DNA of 64,000 nucleotides from CAYNDB01 sp964395915 (lineage in GTDB: Bacteria > Nitrospinota_A > UBA7883 > JAJRTC01): contig CAYNDB010000001.1 of assembly GCA_964395915.1 (NCBI GenBank), positions 1-64,000 on the forward strand. Direction: 5' to 3'. Shown in pieces: positions 11,523-20,018 of the stretch. The notes under the pieces were generated by a model that was given only the letters and a program-made list of their open reading frames with translations, did no database searches and had not been told where the DNA came from. Made by a program: the position numbers and the translations under genes. Position 1 is the first letter of the stretch. The number at the start of each line of letters is the position of its first letter.

Positions 11523-12839
11523 ATGGGGAAAGAATTCCACGAGTTTCGTGACCCTATTCATAATTTTATTCAAGTCACTAGTGATGAAAGAAAAGTCATC
11601 GATTCTCGTCCATTTCAGCGGTTAAGGCATATTCATCAACTGGCTTTAACGTACTTAGTTTATCCAGGGGCCACACATAAAAGGTTCGAACATTCTATTG
11701 GTGTTATGGAACTTGCTGGAAAAGTATTTGATGTAGTTACAAGTAATATTGTCCATAATTTTGCAAGGAAAATTATTCCAAATAATAATGAGTTAAGTAA
11801 TTGGCGCAGTGTTATTCGTATTGCTGCGCTTTGTCATGATATTGGGCATTTACCTTTTTCGCACGCCGCAGAAGATAAGCTTCTTCCAGAAAATTATAAT
11901 CACGAAAAACTTACTGTTGATTTTATTAAAGGTGATGAAATGGAGGAAATTTGGAAACGTATGGATTCTCCAATGAAATATGATTCAACTTTAATTGCAA
12001 AACTTGCAGTCGGTCCCGAAAAATATCCTGATGAAAATTTTAATGATTGGGAGACCATTTTATCTGAAATAATTACGGGAAAAGCTTTTGGCGTTGATCG
12101 TATGGATTACCTTTTAAGGGATTCATATCATGCAGGTGTCGCATACGGAAAATTCGATATACATCGGCTAGTTAGCACTCTTCGTATTCTTCCTTCCAAT
12201 CAGGAATCCGAAGAACTAGAGCTTGGGGTGGAAAGTGGCGGTATTCATTCCGCCGAAGCGCTGGTGCTAGCAAGATATTTTATGTTCAAGCAAGTTTACT
12301 TTCACCCTGTAAGAAGAATATATGATATTCATTTGAAAGAATTTTTAACAGAATGGCTTGGCGGAGGGAGTTTTTCAACTGTTTTGGAAGATCATTTAAT
12401 GATCACTGACAACGAAGTAAACACCGCTATTCTGGAAACTTCGATTAATAAAGATAAAAAGGGGCATATATCAGCTAAAAGAATTGTTGAAAGAAATCAT
12501 TTTAAACTTATCTATGATGCAGATTATGATCAAACAAAAGAAAACCCCAATTTAAACCCAGCTAAAACAGTGTTTGAGAGATTAAAAAGCGAATATGGCG
12601 AAGAAAATGTTCGATATGATGAATATAAAGAGAGGGATGTAAAAATTGATTTTCCTGTTTTGACTACCGATAAAAAAATAGTTTCATTCTACAAAAACAC
12701 TAAAGTTCTCGATAAACCTATAAGCGCAAGCCTGAAATATGTATTTATCGCTTCTGAAAAAAGAAATGAAGTAGAAAAATGGCTTGAAGAAAATATGAAA
12801 GATATTCTCACTTCTAATGAAACAAAGGAGAAGGAATAA
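11523..12839 (+). CDS. HD-domain phosphohydrolase (YwfO/dGTPase-like)
   Basis: 438 residues. The N-terminal half is a metal-dependent HD hydrolase of the YwfO/SAMHD1-like group: FRDPIHNFIQV, RPFQRLRHIHQLAL, HKRFEHSIGVMELA, the HD pair in IAALCHDIGHLPFSHAAED, and the final Asp in FGVDRMDYLLRDSYHAG. Relatives hydrolyse dNTPs or other nucleotides; the substrate here is unknown. The C-terminal ~150 residues are less conserved. Codons are strongly A/T-rich compared with flanking genes. The stop overlaps the next start (TAATG), so the two genes are co-expressed. Confidence 0.88.
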   Translation: MGKEFHEFRDPIHNFIQVTSDERKVIDSRPFQRLRHIHQLALTYLVYPGATHKRFEHSIGVMELAGKVFDVVTSNIVHNFARKIIPNNNELSNWRSVIRIAALCHDIGHLPFSHAAEDKLLPENYNHEKLTVDFIKGDEMEEIWKRMDSPMKYDSTLIAKLAVGPEKYPDENFNDWETILSEIITGKAFGVDRMDYLLRDSYHAGVAYGKFDIHRLVSTLRILPSNQESEELELGVESGGIHSAEALVLARYFMFKQVYFHPVRRIYDIHLKEFLTEWLGGGSFSTVLEDHLMITDNEVNTAILETSINKDKKGHISAKRIVERNHFKLIYDADYDQTKENPNLNPAKTVFERLKSEYGEENVRYDEYKERDVKIDFPVLTTDKKIVSFYKNTKVLDKPISASLKYVFIASEKRNEVEKWLEENMKDILTSNETKEKE

Positions 12840-13384
12840 TGAAAAACCTAGAAAACAGCACGGTCTTGCTTTCTTTGATCGAAAGTCTGAGAGAACATAA
12901 CAGCTGGTGTGGTGAAACCCATATACAAAAAACGGCTTACTTTTTAAAGAAGTTATTAAATGTACCTTTGGATTTTGATTTTATTCTCTATAAACATGGA
13001 CCATTTTCATTTGATTTGAGCAATGAGCTGTCCTCAATGATATCAGACTCTTTTATTAAATTGATTCCTCAGAACCCATATGGCCCAAGCTTGGAGAAGG
13101 GGGATAGGAGTGAATTGCTTATAAAGCATTTTCCAGAAGCATATAAAAAATATGACAAACAGATAAAATTTATTTCAGGGAAGTTAGGCCAGAAAAAAGT
13201 ATTTGAGCTGGAAAGAGTGGCGACCGCTTTATATGTGACCAAAGAAGAAGATATTGAAGGCACAGTTGATGCTAGGGCTGGCCGTCTTAATCAATTGAAA
13301 AAACATATTAAAATGTCAGATGCAAAAAAAGCGGTAAAAGAAGTTGATGAAATAATTAAGGATGTAGAGGCAATGCGTACTTAG
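12839..13384 (+). CDS. YwgA-like (possibly Panacea-related) protein paired with the HD hydrolase
   Basis: 181 residues. The N-terminal ~70 residues resemble Bacillus YwgA: a helix around THIQKTAYFLKKLL, then FILYKHGPFSFDLSNELS and a short strand. This QK..YF plus hGPFS pattern also recalls Panacea-domain antitoxins. The C-terminus is a charged helix (AKKAVKEVDEIIKDVEAM). It starts on the last base of the HD gene stop, behind AAGGAG. YwgA and the HD protein YwfO are, as I recall, neighbours in Bacillus too, so a functional partnership is plausible. Codon use is A/T-rich. Assignment is by pattern only. Confidence 0.55.
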   Translation: MKNLENSTVLLSLIESLREHNSWCGETHIQKTAYFLKKLLNVPLDFDFILYKHGPFSFDLSNELSSMISDSFIKLIPQNPYGPSLEKGDRSELLIKHFPEAYKKYDKQIKFISGKLGQKKVFELERVATALYVTKEEDIEGTVDARAGRLNQLKKHIKMSDAKKAVKEVDEIIKDVEAMRT

Positions 13385-13399
13385 CGAGTTGGTTTCATC

Positions 13400-13427
13400 T
13401 GTGGCCCCATCCGTAGATAGGGCCACA
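13400..13427. terminator. Hairpin between convergent genes
   Basis: Perfect 8-bp inverted repeat TGTGGCCC / GGGCCACA with a 12-nt loop, lying between the ends of the convergent YwgA-like gene and the peroxiredoxin gene. There is no T-run on either strand, so it may be an RNA 3'-end stabiliser or a weak terminator rather than a classical Rho-independent one. Confidence 0.45.
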
Positions 13428-13431
13428 AGCA

Positions 13432-13884
13432 CTACAACTCCTCCAGAACTTTAGCGGCGTGGCCTTTCGCTTTTACCTTCGGGTAAATCTTGGCGACTTT
13501 ATCATCCGGTCCGATAACAACGGTTGACCTTATAACGCCCATTACCTTTTTTCCGTACATGTTCTTTTCGCCCCAAGCGCCATATTTTTCGTGGATCTTA
13601 TGGTCCGGGTCGGAGAGTAGCGGGAACGGCAGGTCATATGCGTCCGCCCATTTTTTCTGCGCTTCCGGTTTGTCCCGGCTTATGCCAACTAGCGCCGTTT
13701 TTTTCTTTTTAAAATCCGCTATTGCGTCCCGAAACTCGGTCGCTTCGGTCGTTCATCCGCCGGTGTTGGCTTTGGGGTAGAAAAACAGAACGACGCTTTT
13801 ACCAGCAAAATCTTTAAGCGCCCGTTTTTTACCGTCCTGATCGAGCAGGCTGAACGCTGGAGCCTTTACGCCTTCTTTTAACAT
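13432..13884 (-). CDS. bcp: Selenocysteine-containing peroxiredoxin (BCP/PrxQ family), UGA at codon 44
   Basis: 150 residues from ATG 13884 to TAG 13432, read through one in-frame TGA (13753-13755). Around it the protein is a normal BCP-type peroxiredoxin: KAPAFSLLDQDGK, VVLFFYPKANTGG, then the TGA, then TTEATEFRDA, later GISRDKPEAQKKWADAYDLPFPLLSD and GVIRSTVVIGPD. The TGA is exactly at the peroxidatic cysteine (normally NTPGCT.EA), so I read it as selenocysteine. The usual resolving Cys five residues on is Thr. These enzymes reduce peroxides using thioredoxin-like donors. It follows aspC by 24 nt behind AAGGGA. The alternative is a nonsense mutation. Confidence 0.85.
13724..13752 (-). promoter_or_regulatory. 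Candidate bacterial SECIS hairpin just after the UGA codon
   Basis: Immediately 3' of the TGA on the minus strand, CCGAA (13748-13744) can pair with TTCGG (13733-13729) around a 10-nt loop containing GCGACCGAGT, and CG/CG outside it can extend the stem past a small internal loop. Bacterial SECIS elements lie within the coding region right after UGA and bind SelB. The apical loop is somewhat close to the UGA, so this is a candidate from pairing only. Confidence 0.5.
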
Positions 13885-13908
13885 ATCCGTTCCCTTCAAA
13901 CAGGTTTA

Positions 13909-15102
13909 CTATTCCAGTTCATCAACAGCTTTCGCTATTCTATCAATACCCTTCTCGATGTCTTCCATGGAAAGCGCGTATGAAATCCGTATATTTTCCG
14001 GCGATCCGAACGCCGCGCCCGGAACCACCGCCACCCTTGCCTTCTCAAGCAGGAATTTTGTGGCGTCGTAAGAATCATTTATAACTCCGCCCTGCCACTT
14101 TTTTCCGAACCAGCCCGATATGTTCGGGAACACGTAAAACGCGCCCATAGGATTGAGGCACTCTATTCCAGGAATACTCTTAAAGCCGGAAAGAAGCCTG
14201 TCCCTTCTCACTTTAAATTGTGACAGCCACTCCGGCAAATGCTTCGGCCCTTTTTGCAACGCCGCAAGCGCCCCGTATTGGGCGAATGTAACCGGGTTGG
14301 AGGTAGACTGGCTCTGCACGACGCTCATCGCCTTTATCACGTCTTTAGGGCCGAGGGTCCAGCCGATCCGCCATCCTGTCATGGAGAAGCTTTTGGAAAG
14401 CCCGGAGCATATCAACGTATACGGCTTCACGTCCGGGTTGTAATAAGGCAAGGAGCGCAACCGCCCTTCGCCGTAATAGACATCCTTGTATATCTCGTCC
14501 CAGACGATATAAAGCTTGTGTTTGATGGCCACTTCGCACACTCCCTTAAGCGTCGCTTCGTCATACACGGCGCCGGTAGGGTTAGATGGCGAGTTTATGA
14601 CAATGGCGCAGGTTTTATCTGTCACCAGTTTTTCGATATCATCCGCGCTGAACATGAAGCCGTCTTTCTCTTTGGTTTCAAGGAACACGGGTTTTCCTCC
14701 GGAAAGCGCCACCTGGTCCGGGTACGACACCCAGTATGGGGTGGGGATGATAACCTCGTCCCCATCGGAGAGGATCGCCTGAAAAATATTGAACAGGGAA
14801 TGCTTGCCGCCAATGGAGAAAATGGTTTCTTCCCTCACATAGTCGAGGTCTTCAGTTTTTTTGTAATATTCGGTCAGCGCGTCTCGAAGCTCCGGCATCC
14901 CGGCGGCGACGGTATATTTGGTTTTCCCCGCGCGCAGAGCTTCTATCGCCGCTTCTTTTACAAAATCGGGAGTGTCGAAATCCGGCTCTCCCGCGCCAAA
15001 CCCTACAACGTCTATTCCTTCGGCCTTCATCGCTTTTGCTTTCGCCGTGATTTCAAGGGTGGCGGAAGGCTTGATTTTCGATACGCGGTCAGCCAGTTTC
15101 AT
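13909..15102 (-). CDS. aspC: Aspartate aminotransferase (class I, PLP-dependent)
   Basis: 397 residues of the Thermus/Bacillus AspB type (subgroup Ib). Visible motifs: GFGAGEPDFDTPDFV near the N-terminus, IPTPYWVSYPDQV, VINSPSNPTGAVY, WDEIYKD, the PLP lysine in SGLSKSFSMTGWRIG, and RISYALSMEDIEKGIDRI at the end. It interconverts aspartate and oxaloacetate using glutamate/2-oxoglutarate. The selenoprotein peroxiredoxin gene follows 24 nt downstream on the same strand. Substrate could extend to prephenate in some relatives. Confidence 0.93.
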   Translation of the reverse strand: MKLADRVSKIKPSATLEITAKAKAMKAEGIDVVGFGAGEPDFDTPDFVKEAAIEALRAGKTKYTVAAGMPELRDALTEYYKKTEDLDYVREETIFSIGGKHSLFNIFQAILSDGDEVIIPTPYWVSYPDQVALSGGKPVFLETKEKDGFMFSADDIEKLVTDKTCAIVINSPSNPTGAVYDEATLKGVCEVAIKHKLYIVWDEIYKDVYYGEGRLRSLPYYNPDVKPYTLICSGLSKSFSMTGWRIGWTLGPKDVIKAMSVVQSQSTSNPVTFAQYGALAALQKGPKHLPEWLSQFKVRRDRLLSGFKSIPGIECLNPMGAFYVFPNISGWFGKKWQGGVINDSYDATKFLLEKARVAVVPGAAFGSPENIRISYALSMEDIEKGIDRIAKAVDELE

Positions 15103-15139
15103 GAAAATTCCTTTAATTCTGTCTCGGTTTAAAATAATA

Positions 15140-15215
15140 GTTGATGAGACCCTTCGACAGGCTCAGGGTGACATAATGCTGTCGTTCTGAACGAAGTGAA
15201 GAATCTCCACAATTA
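15140..15215. repeat. Dispersed intergenic repeat (GTCATTCTGA-type)
   Basis: Contains CTTCGACAGGCTCAGGGTGA followed by GTCGTTCTGAACGAAGTGAA and AGAATCTCC, the two halves of a repeat type commonly scattered between genes in environmental bacteria. A related diverged copy is at 37230-37345 in inverse orientation. No coding potential. Function unknown. Confidence 0.5.
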
Positions 15216-15237
15216 AAACTCATAAACATATCTGTTG

Positions 15238-15942
15238 TTATACGCGCGATAACGTTAACATTTTGTCCGCGCCTTTTTGAAACTCAAACGGGACAGGTAA
15301 AATATTGGCCTTTACGCCTTCTTTTTTCAAGTCCGAAAGCAAATCGCTAATATATTCGCTAGGTTTCGCGTCGAGCCTCATCAATGGGTATATTCTCAAC
15401 TCGCCGCAACAGACTCGTAACATTTCCCGAACCGAAGCCAGGTGAAACGAGTAATCGAACCTGTCGCCATAGGTGAAAAGAAAATGTCCGCTCAATACAA
15501 GGTCGAAAACAGCGTCATCATACGGCAGATACGGCAGTTCCGCCCTGAAGTAGCGGTTTTCCATAACCCCTATAGGATAATCCTCGGCAAACAGACTCAA
15601 CGCTTCCGTCCGCTTCTTTCTCAGGTTTTCGGGTGAGGAATAATAGTCCCAATTAAACAAGTGGTTAACATGGGACAATCCATCTATAACATGTTCTATG
15701 TCGGCTGTTCCCTGGTCGATCATATTTTTAAGGTTTGGCCCATACATCGGGTCCACAGCCACAGCGTGAATTCCCAGCTTTGTAGCTTCGGCCACAAAGG
15801 ATGACGCCCCGGCCGGACAGTCGAGTACGGTTTTCCCTTCCAGCGCAGGGAGATCAAGGTCGAAAAAGTTTTTATATTCAGAGAGAGTTCTGCCGTAGAA
15901 AACAACCCTGTCCAGTTTGAGGTTTTTTTTATTTGCGGACAT
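15238..15942 (-). CDS. Putative class I SAM-dependent methyltransferase
   Basis: 234 residues. Motif I of the Rossmann methyltransferase fold is recognisable as GKTVLDCPAGASSFVAEATK, followed by the acidic end of strand 2 (HAVAVDPMYG) and a motif-IV-like stretch DDAVFDLVLSGHFLFTYGDR. A C-terminal region with MLRVCCGELRIYPLMRLD resembles the core after the active site. The substrate is not evident. It is 33 nt upstream of nothing else on its strand but lies downstream of coaD, possibly in the same transcript. Confidence 0.65.
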   Translation of the reverse strand: MSANKKNLKLDRVVFYGRTLSEYKNFFDLDLPALEGKTVLDCPAGASSFVAEATKLGIHAVAVDPMYGPNLKNMIDQGTADIEHVIDGLSHVNHLFNWDYYSSPENLRKKRTEALSLFAEDYPIGVMENRYFRAELPYLPYDDAVFDLVLSGHFLFTYGDRFDYSFHLASVREMLRVCCGELRIYPLMRLDAKPSEYISDLLSDLKKEGVKANILPVPFEFQKGADKMLTLSRV

Positions 15943-15974
15943 TTTACATAGTGGTCAGGCTTAAGGTTTTAAAA

Positions 15975-16475
15975 TTACTTTTTCGACTTATCGCCAGAGA
16001 GACGGTCGATCAACGCCTCCACCACAGCGGGGGGAGCCAACGATTTTATGTCGCCGCCCAACGCCGCGATCTCCTTAACCAAAGATGATGATATAAACGA
16101 GAACTCCTCGCTAGGCATCATGAACACCATCTCGATATCATCCGCAAGCCTTCTGTTCATAAGCGCCATCTGCAGCTCGTAATCAAAATCGGAAACCGCC
16201 CTCAATCCTTTGATGATAACTTTCGCCCCGGCGTCCCTCGCAAAGTCGACCAGCAAACACTCAAAAGACGTTACAGTGACGTTATCGAGATCATCGACGG
16301 TGTTATTGATATACTCCACCCGCTCGTCCAGTGTGAAAATCGGGTTTTTTTTAGGGTTGTGCGCCACCGCCACGATAAGCTCGCTGAACAAACCGGAGCC
16401 GCGGCGTATAAGGTCGATATGACCATACGTTACCGGGTCGAATGTGCCAGGGTATACCGCTATGATGTTGGACAC
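15975..16475 (-). CDS. coaD: Phosphopantetheine adenylyltransferase
   Basis: 166 residues with the nucleotidyltransferase HxGH motif in VYPGTFDPVTYGHIDLIRRG and the ISSS(L)VKEIA signature near the C-terminus (FISSSLVKEIAALGGD). It transfers AMP from ATP to 4'-phosphopantetheine, the penultimate step of coenzyme A synthesis. The start is GTG 16475; an ATG 4 nt upstream is out of frame. Length is typical. Confidence 0.96.
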   Translation of the reverse strand: MSNIIAVYPGTFDPVTYGHIDLIRRGSGLFSELIVAVAHNPKKNPIFTLDERVEYINNTVDDLDNVTVTSFECLLVDFARDAGAKVIIKGLRAVSDFDYELQMALMNRRLADDIEMVFMMPSEEFSFISSSLVKEIAALGGDIKSLAPPAVVEALIDRLSGDKSKK

Positions 16476-16568
16476 GCATCCATCCTGTTATTTATTTGTT
16501 TTCAAAGAAAGATAGGCTACTTTATCCGGGGCGGTGTCGCAAGAGGTATTGAATTGACGCCGTTATTC

Positions 16569-17753
16569 TTACAAATCGTCCAACGCTTCTTCAAACCCCG
16601 GCAGAGCCCTTTCACAAACGTCCGGCTCGCAACAGAAAGATATCCGGAAATGACCGCCACGACCAAACCCTTTGCCAGGGACGACAAGGACATTACGCTT
16701 TTTCAATATTTCCACGAACGTGACATCGTCTTCTATCGGCGATTTCGGGAAAAGGTAAAAACCTCCGTCCGGTTTTACGATTTCATACCCCACACCCGTC
16801 AATCCGTTGTAAAGGATATTGCGGTTTTGCGTATACACGCTCATATCCGGCATAACGTCCTGCATCGAGGCCGCAAGCCGCTGGAAGAGCGCGGGCGCGT
16901 TTACAAACCCAAGTATCCTGTTCGCCAAAGTCATAGCGTCGAAAACCTTGTCCGGCTCCTCGACGTCAGGGCTAATTGCTATATATCCGATTCTCTCGCC
17001 CGGCAGGTTTAAATCCTTGGAGTGCGATGTAGCCACTATCGATCTTTGGTAACAGTTGAACACGTCCGGCGCGGTTACATGATCGTAACAAAGCTTGCGG
17101 TACGGCTCGTCCATAACAAGGTATATCGGCCTTCCATATTTTTCCGTCGCGCGTTGGAGTGTTTCCCCAATCTCTTTTAGGGCGCTCTCCGGGTATATGG
17201 CCCCTGTTGGATTGTTCGGAGAGTTCAGCAATACGATTCTTGTTTTCGCTCCCAGGGCTCTTTCAATCTCCTCAGGCATGAGTTGAAATTTTTCGTCTGT
17301 CTCCACGACCTTTATTTTCGCCTGATGGTTATCCGCATAGAAAAGGTATTCGGGGAAATATGGCGCCGCGATGATAACTTCGTCGGCGGGATCACACAAT
17401 GCCTTGATGATTACGTTCAGCGCTCCACCAGCTCCTGTTGTCATGACTATATTATTGGCCGAGAGATTCCGCCCGGATCGGTTGGAAACATATTTTGCTA
17501 TCTGCGATCTTGTCTCGTAAAACCCTGCGTTTGGCATATAGCGGTGTGCGCCCGGCTTACGTTCGTTTATAAGCTTTTTAAGCTCCGTCTCCACTTTTTC
17601 CGGCGGTTCGCCGACAGGGTTTCCCAAAGTGAAATCGAAAACATTGTTTTCGCCTATCTCGGCTTTCAGGCGGCCCCCTTCCTCGAACATCTTTCGTATC
17701 CAGGAGGAGCGCTCCATCATCATTTCGATTTTTTCAGAAACGGGCGTTTTCAT
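16569..17753 (-). CDS. Class I/II PLP-dependent aminotransferase
   Basis: 394 residues, distinct from the AspC at 13909. Motifs: FDFTLGNPVGEPPE near the N-terminus, GAGGALNVIIKALCDP, IAAPYFPEYLFYADNH, LLNSPNNPTGAIYP, MDEPYRKLCYD, the PLP lysine in SHSKDLNLPGERIGYIA and PGKGFGRGGHFRISFCC. The fold type I assignment is secure; the amino-acid substrate is not. Its ATG overlaps the stop of the cation-efflux gene (TAATG), so they are translated together, though no functional link is obvious. Confidence 0.88.
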   Translation of the reverse strand: MKTPVSEKIEMMMERSSWIRKMFEEGGRLKAEIGENNVFDFTLGNPVGEPPEKVETELKKLINERKPGAHRYMPNAGFYETRSQIAKYVSNRSGRNLSANNIVMTTGAGGALNVIIKALCDPADEVIIAAPYFPEYLFYADNHQAKIKVVETDEKFQLMPEEIERALGAKTRIVLLNSPNNPTGAIYPESALKEIGETLQRATEKYGRPIYLVMDEPYRKLCYDHVTAPDVFNCYQRSIVATSHSKDLNLPGERIGYIAISPDVEEPDKVFDAMTLANRILGFVNAPALFQRLAASMQDVMPDMSVYTQNRNILYNGLTGVGYEIVKPDGGFYLFPKSPIEDDVTFVEILKKRNVLVVPGKGFGRGGHFRISFCCEPDVCERALPGFEEALDDL

Positions 17754-18967
17754 TATGGTTTAGGAGGGGCGTTTTTCTGGTTGATAAAATTGTCTTCCGA
17801 TAGCTTTTCGGTGAGGCGCCCATTTATCACGACCTCGTGGAACATGTCGCCTTCAAGCAGTCTCCGGCGAAGGTCCCGCGTCCTTTTTTTTGCTTCGCCC
17901 ATTGTCAACGAGTCATCGGTATCCACAATGAACTCCACCAGCATTTTCCCACGCAGGTAATGGATTGTGACGTCCGACACCCCTTTTATCCCGTCAATCC
18001 GTTTGGTCTCCTCGTTTAGTTTAGCCTCCACCTTTTCCCTGTCGACCAGCATGAGCCGATAGTCCATATCCTCTTCCGCGTCTATATGAACCAATGCGTC
18101 GGTCGCTCCGGCTTTCTCTTTCAGGTTGGCGCGCACGGTCTCGGCGATGTTGTGCGCTTCGGAGACTGATATGTTCGGCTGTACTAGTATATGCACGTCG
18201 ACAAAGAGGTCTACGCCGACCTTGCGGGCGCGAAGCTCGTGATACCGCTTGACGCCCTTGGTGGAAAGGATGACGTTTTTAAAATCTTTCAGACGCTCAG
18301 GTGGCGCGCTTCTATCCATCAGGTCTTGAAAAGCGTTCCATGTGATCTCTCCCCCCACTTTTACGATCATGAACACCACCACAATCGCCGCTAGTGAATC
18401 GAGAATGGGAAACCCCATCATCGCGCCACCTATTCCGATAAGTGCTGCGACGGATGATATGGAGTCTGTCCTGTGATGCCACGCGTTGGCTATAAGCGCG
18501 TCGCTTTGGAGCCTCACCCCGGCTTTGAGCGTATAGTAATAAAGCGTTTCTTTGGATATTATCGAAACGATAGCCCCGGCGATCGCCGGCCACGTCGGTA
18601 TCGCAAGCTCCCCTGTCAGCAGGTGGTCTATAACCTCGAAAATTATAAATATTCCGGCGGCAAGAAGAGCCATGCCGAGAATGGCCGACCCGATAGTCTC
18701 CGCCCTGCCGTGTCCGTATGGATGATCCTCATCCGCCTCATGCGAGGCTATTCGCATGGAAATATAGACGATGGCGTCTGTCGCAAGATCGGAAAGGGAG
18801 TGGACAGCGTCCGCCATCATCGCCGCCGAAGAGCCTAAAACCCCAGCTACAAACTTGGCCATCGCAAGAACCAGGTTTACCACAGCGCCTATTACAGTGA
18901 CGCGGGAGGCCTCGCCCAGCCTTTCGGGGCAGTATTTAGACTTTATAAGTGGTGAATGTTCGCTCAT
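17753..18967 (-). CDS. Cation diffusion facilitator (CDF) transporter with two C-terminal domains
   Basis: 404 residues. An N-terminal ~210-residue membrane domain has six helices and CDF motifs SAAMMADAVHSLSDLATDA, YPYGHGR-type DHPYGHGRAETIG and NAWHHRTDSISS (the metal-site HxxxD). A cytosolic domain follows (GVKRYHELRARKVGVDLFVDVHI). Then comes a second, similar ~85-residue domain (IKGVSDVTIHYLRGKMLVEF), which makes it about 100 residues longer than ordinary FieF-type exporters. It should export Zn, Fe or Mn in exchange for protons. The thiamine-binding-type gene is 2 nt upstream. Confidence 0.92.
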   Translation of the reverse strand: MSEHSPLIKSKYCPERLGEASRVTVIGAVVNLVLAMAKFVAGVLGSSAAMMADAVHSLSDLATDAIVYISMRIASHEADEDHPYGHGRAETIGSAILGMALLAAGIFIIFEVIDHLLTGELAIPTWPAIAGAIVSIISKETLYYYTLKAGVRLQSDALIANAWHHRTDSISSVAALIGIGGAMMGFPILDSLAAIVVVFMIVKVGGEITWNAFQDLMDRSAPPERLKDFKNVILSTKGVKRYHELRARKVGVDLFVDVHILVQPNISVSEAHNIAETVRANLKEKAGATDALVHIDAEEDMDYRLMLVDREKVEAKLNEETKRIDGIKGVSDVTIHYLRGKMLVEFIVDTDDSLTMGEAKKRTRDLRRRLLEGDMFHEVVINGRLTEKLSEDNFINQKNAPPKP

Positions 18968-18969
18968 TA

Positions 18970-19263
18970 TTAATCTTTGAGCACGGCGTCGATCTTGTCC
19001 TGAGCGGTCTGCTCCTTGTCTGTGCGGGCGCCCATCTTTATCGTCATCGTCACTCTTTGGATTCCGGCGTCGAACACCGACTGCATCGCCTGTTTAATCG
19101 CTTGCGCAACATCGTCGTATTCACCCTCAACTACTGTCCCATACGGGCAAAGCCTGGCGTTCAAATTTGCGTCAACCAGAACCTTGTGGGCGGTTTTGAC
19201 GTATTTCGAAACTGAGGGGCCTGCCCCCATCGGCACAATGGAAATATCCGCTATGACTTTCAT
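18970..19263 (-). CDS. MTH1187 family thiamine-binding protein
   Basis: 97 residues of the YqgV/MTH1187 family (thiamine_BP): ADISIVPMGAGPSVSKYV, ARLCPYGTVVEGEYDDVAQAI, a small ferredoxin-like tetrameric fold. Some members bind thiamine; the physiological role is unclear. A strong Shine-Dalgarno (GGAGG, 7 nt) precedes ATG 19263. It is the first gene of a short run with the CDF transporter and the aminotransferase. Confidence 0.9.
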   Translation of the reverse strand: MKVIADISIVPMGAGPSVSKYVKTAHKVLVDANLNARLCPYGTVVEGEYDDVAQAIKQAMQSVFDAGIQRVTMTIKMGARTDKEQTAQDKIDAVLKD

Positions 19264-19338
19264 ATAGAACCTCCTGATGCGGCGAGAGTGTCTAAACCTT
19301 GGTGATCGCTGGATAATAGCACAAAGCGGAATCTCGAT

Positions 19339-19918
19339 TCAAAGCGACAAGGATAGCTTGAAGCGCGGCATGGCCTCATCGAAGGAGCTGGGTCGCCATC
19401 CGGTATCTCGCTTTATTTTTGAATTGTCGAGAGAGCAGTCTTTCGGGCGGGGGGCGTGGCCTTTGATATCGTCCATACTTATTCTTTCGATTTTATCAGT
19501 CGGCAGGTCGAGCCGGCGCATTATGTCGACCGTAAAGTCATATCGGCTTTTCCTCTCGTCTCCGCATACGTGATACACGCCTGTAACGGAGCTTTCGATC
19601 AGAGCCGATATTGCGGAGGTTTCGTCCTCCACATATAAAAATGACCGGTATTGATCCGTGAAAAGTTTTAACCCTTTGCCGTTGCGAATTTCACCTATGG
19701 CATACTCCGAAAAGTTTTGGCGTTTACCGGAGCCTTTTCCATACACTATCGCGGTGCGCAACACCGCAGTTGAAGGATTCGCGGACAGAACCACATTTTC
19801 AGATTCGGCTTTTGTCTTGGCGTACAGGTTTAACGGGTTCAGAGGGTCGTCCTCCGTATACATTCCTTTCAGGCCATCGAACACAAGGTCTGTAGAGTAA
19901 TGTATAAGGTACACTCCA
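19339..19918 (-). CDS. RmlD-like NAD(P)-dependent sugar-nucleotide reductase, N-terminus lost in a gap
   Basis: About 193 codons remain before the N run. They begin within the short-chain dehydrogenase core: HYSTDLVFDGLKGMYTEDD, then the catalytic YAKTK, the RTAIVYGKG strand, GVYHVCGDERKSRYDF and a C-terminal substrate domain. This matches dTDP-4-dehydrorhamnose reductase (RmlD) or related reductases. The NAD-binding Rossmann glycine motif (about 95 residues) is missing, lying in the unsequenced gap. It lies downstream of lnt on the same strand. Confidence 0.82.
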
Positions 19919-20018
19919 NNNNNNNNNNNNNNNNNNNNNNNNNNNNNNNNNNNNNNNNNNNNNNNNNNNNNNNNNNNNNNNNNNNNNNNNNNNNNNNNNN
20001 NNNNNNNNNNNNNNNNNN
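19919..20018. other. Assembly gap (100 N)
   Basis: Exactly 100 N. It removes the N-terminus (about 95 residues) of the RmlD-like protein and the C-terminus of Lnt, so the true missing length is more likely several hundred bases. Confidence 0.98.

Noticed and set aside
13753..13755. TGA in the peroxiredoxin gene as a plain pseudogene mutation
   Set aside because: It falls on the one residue where Sec replaces Cys, and the rest of the frame is intact over 106 more codons.
14239..15132. 297-codon plus-strand frame opposite aspC
   Set aside because: Fully antisense to a strongly conserved aminotransferase; its composition is the mirror of that gene and no motif is present.
17283..17960. 225-codon plus-strand frame
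   Set aside because: Antisense to two real genes (aminotransferase and CDF).
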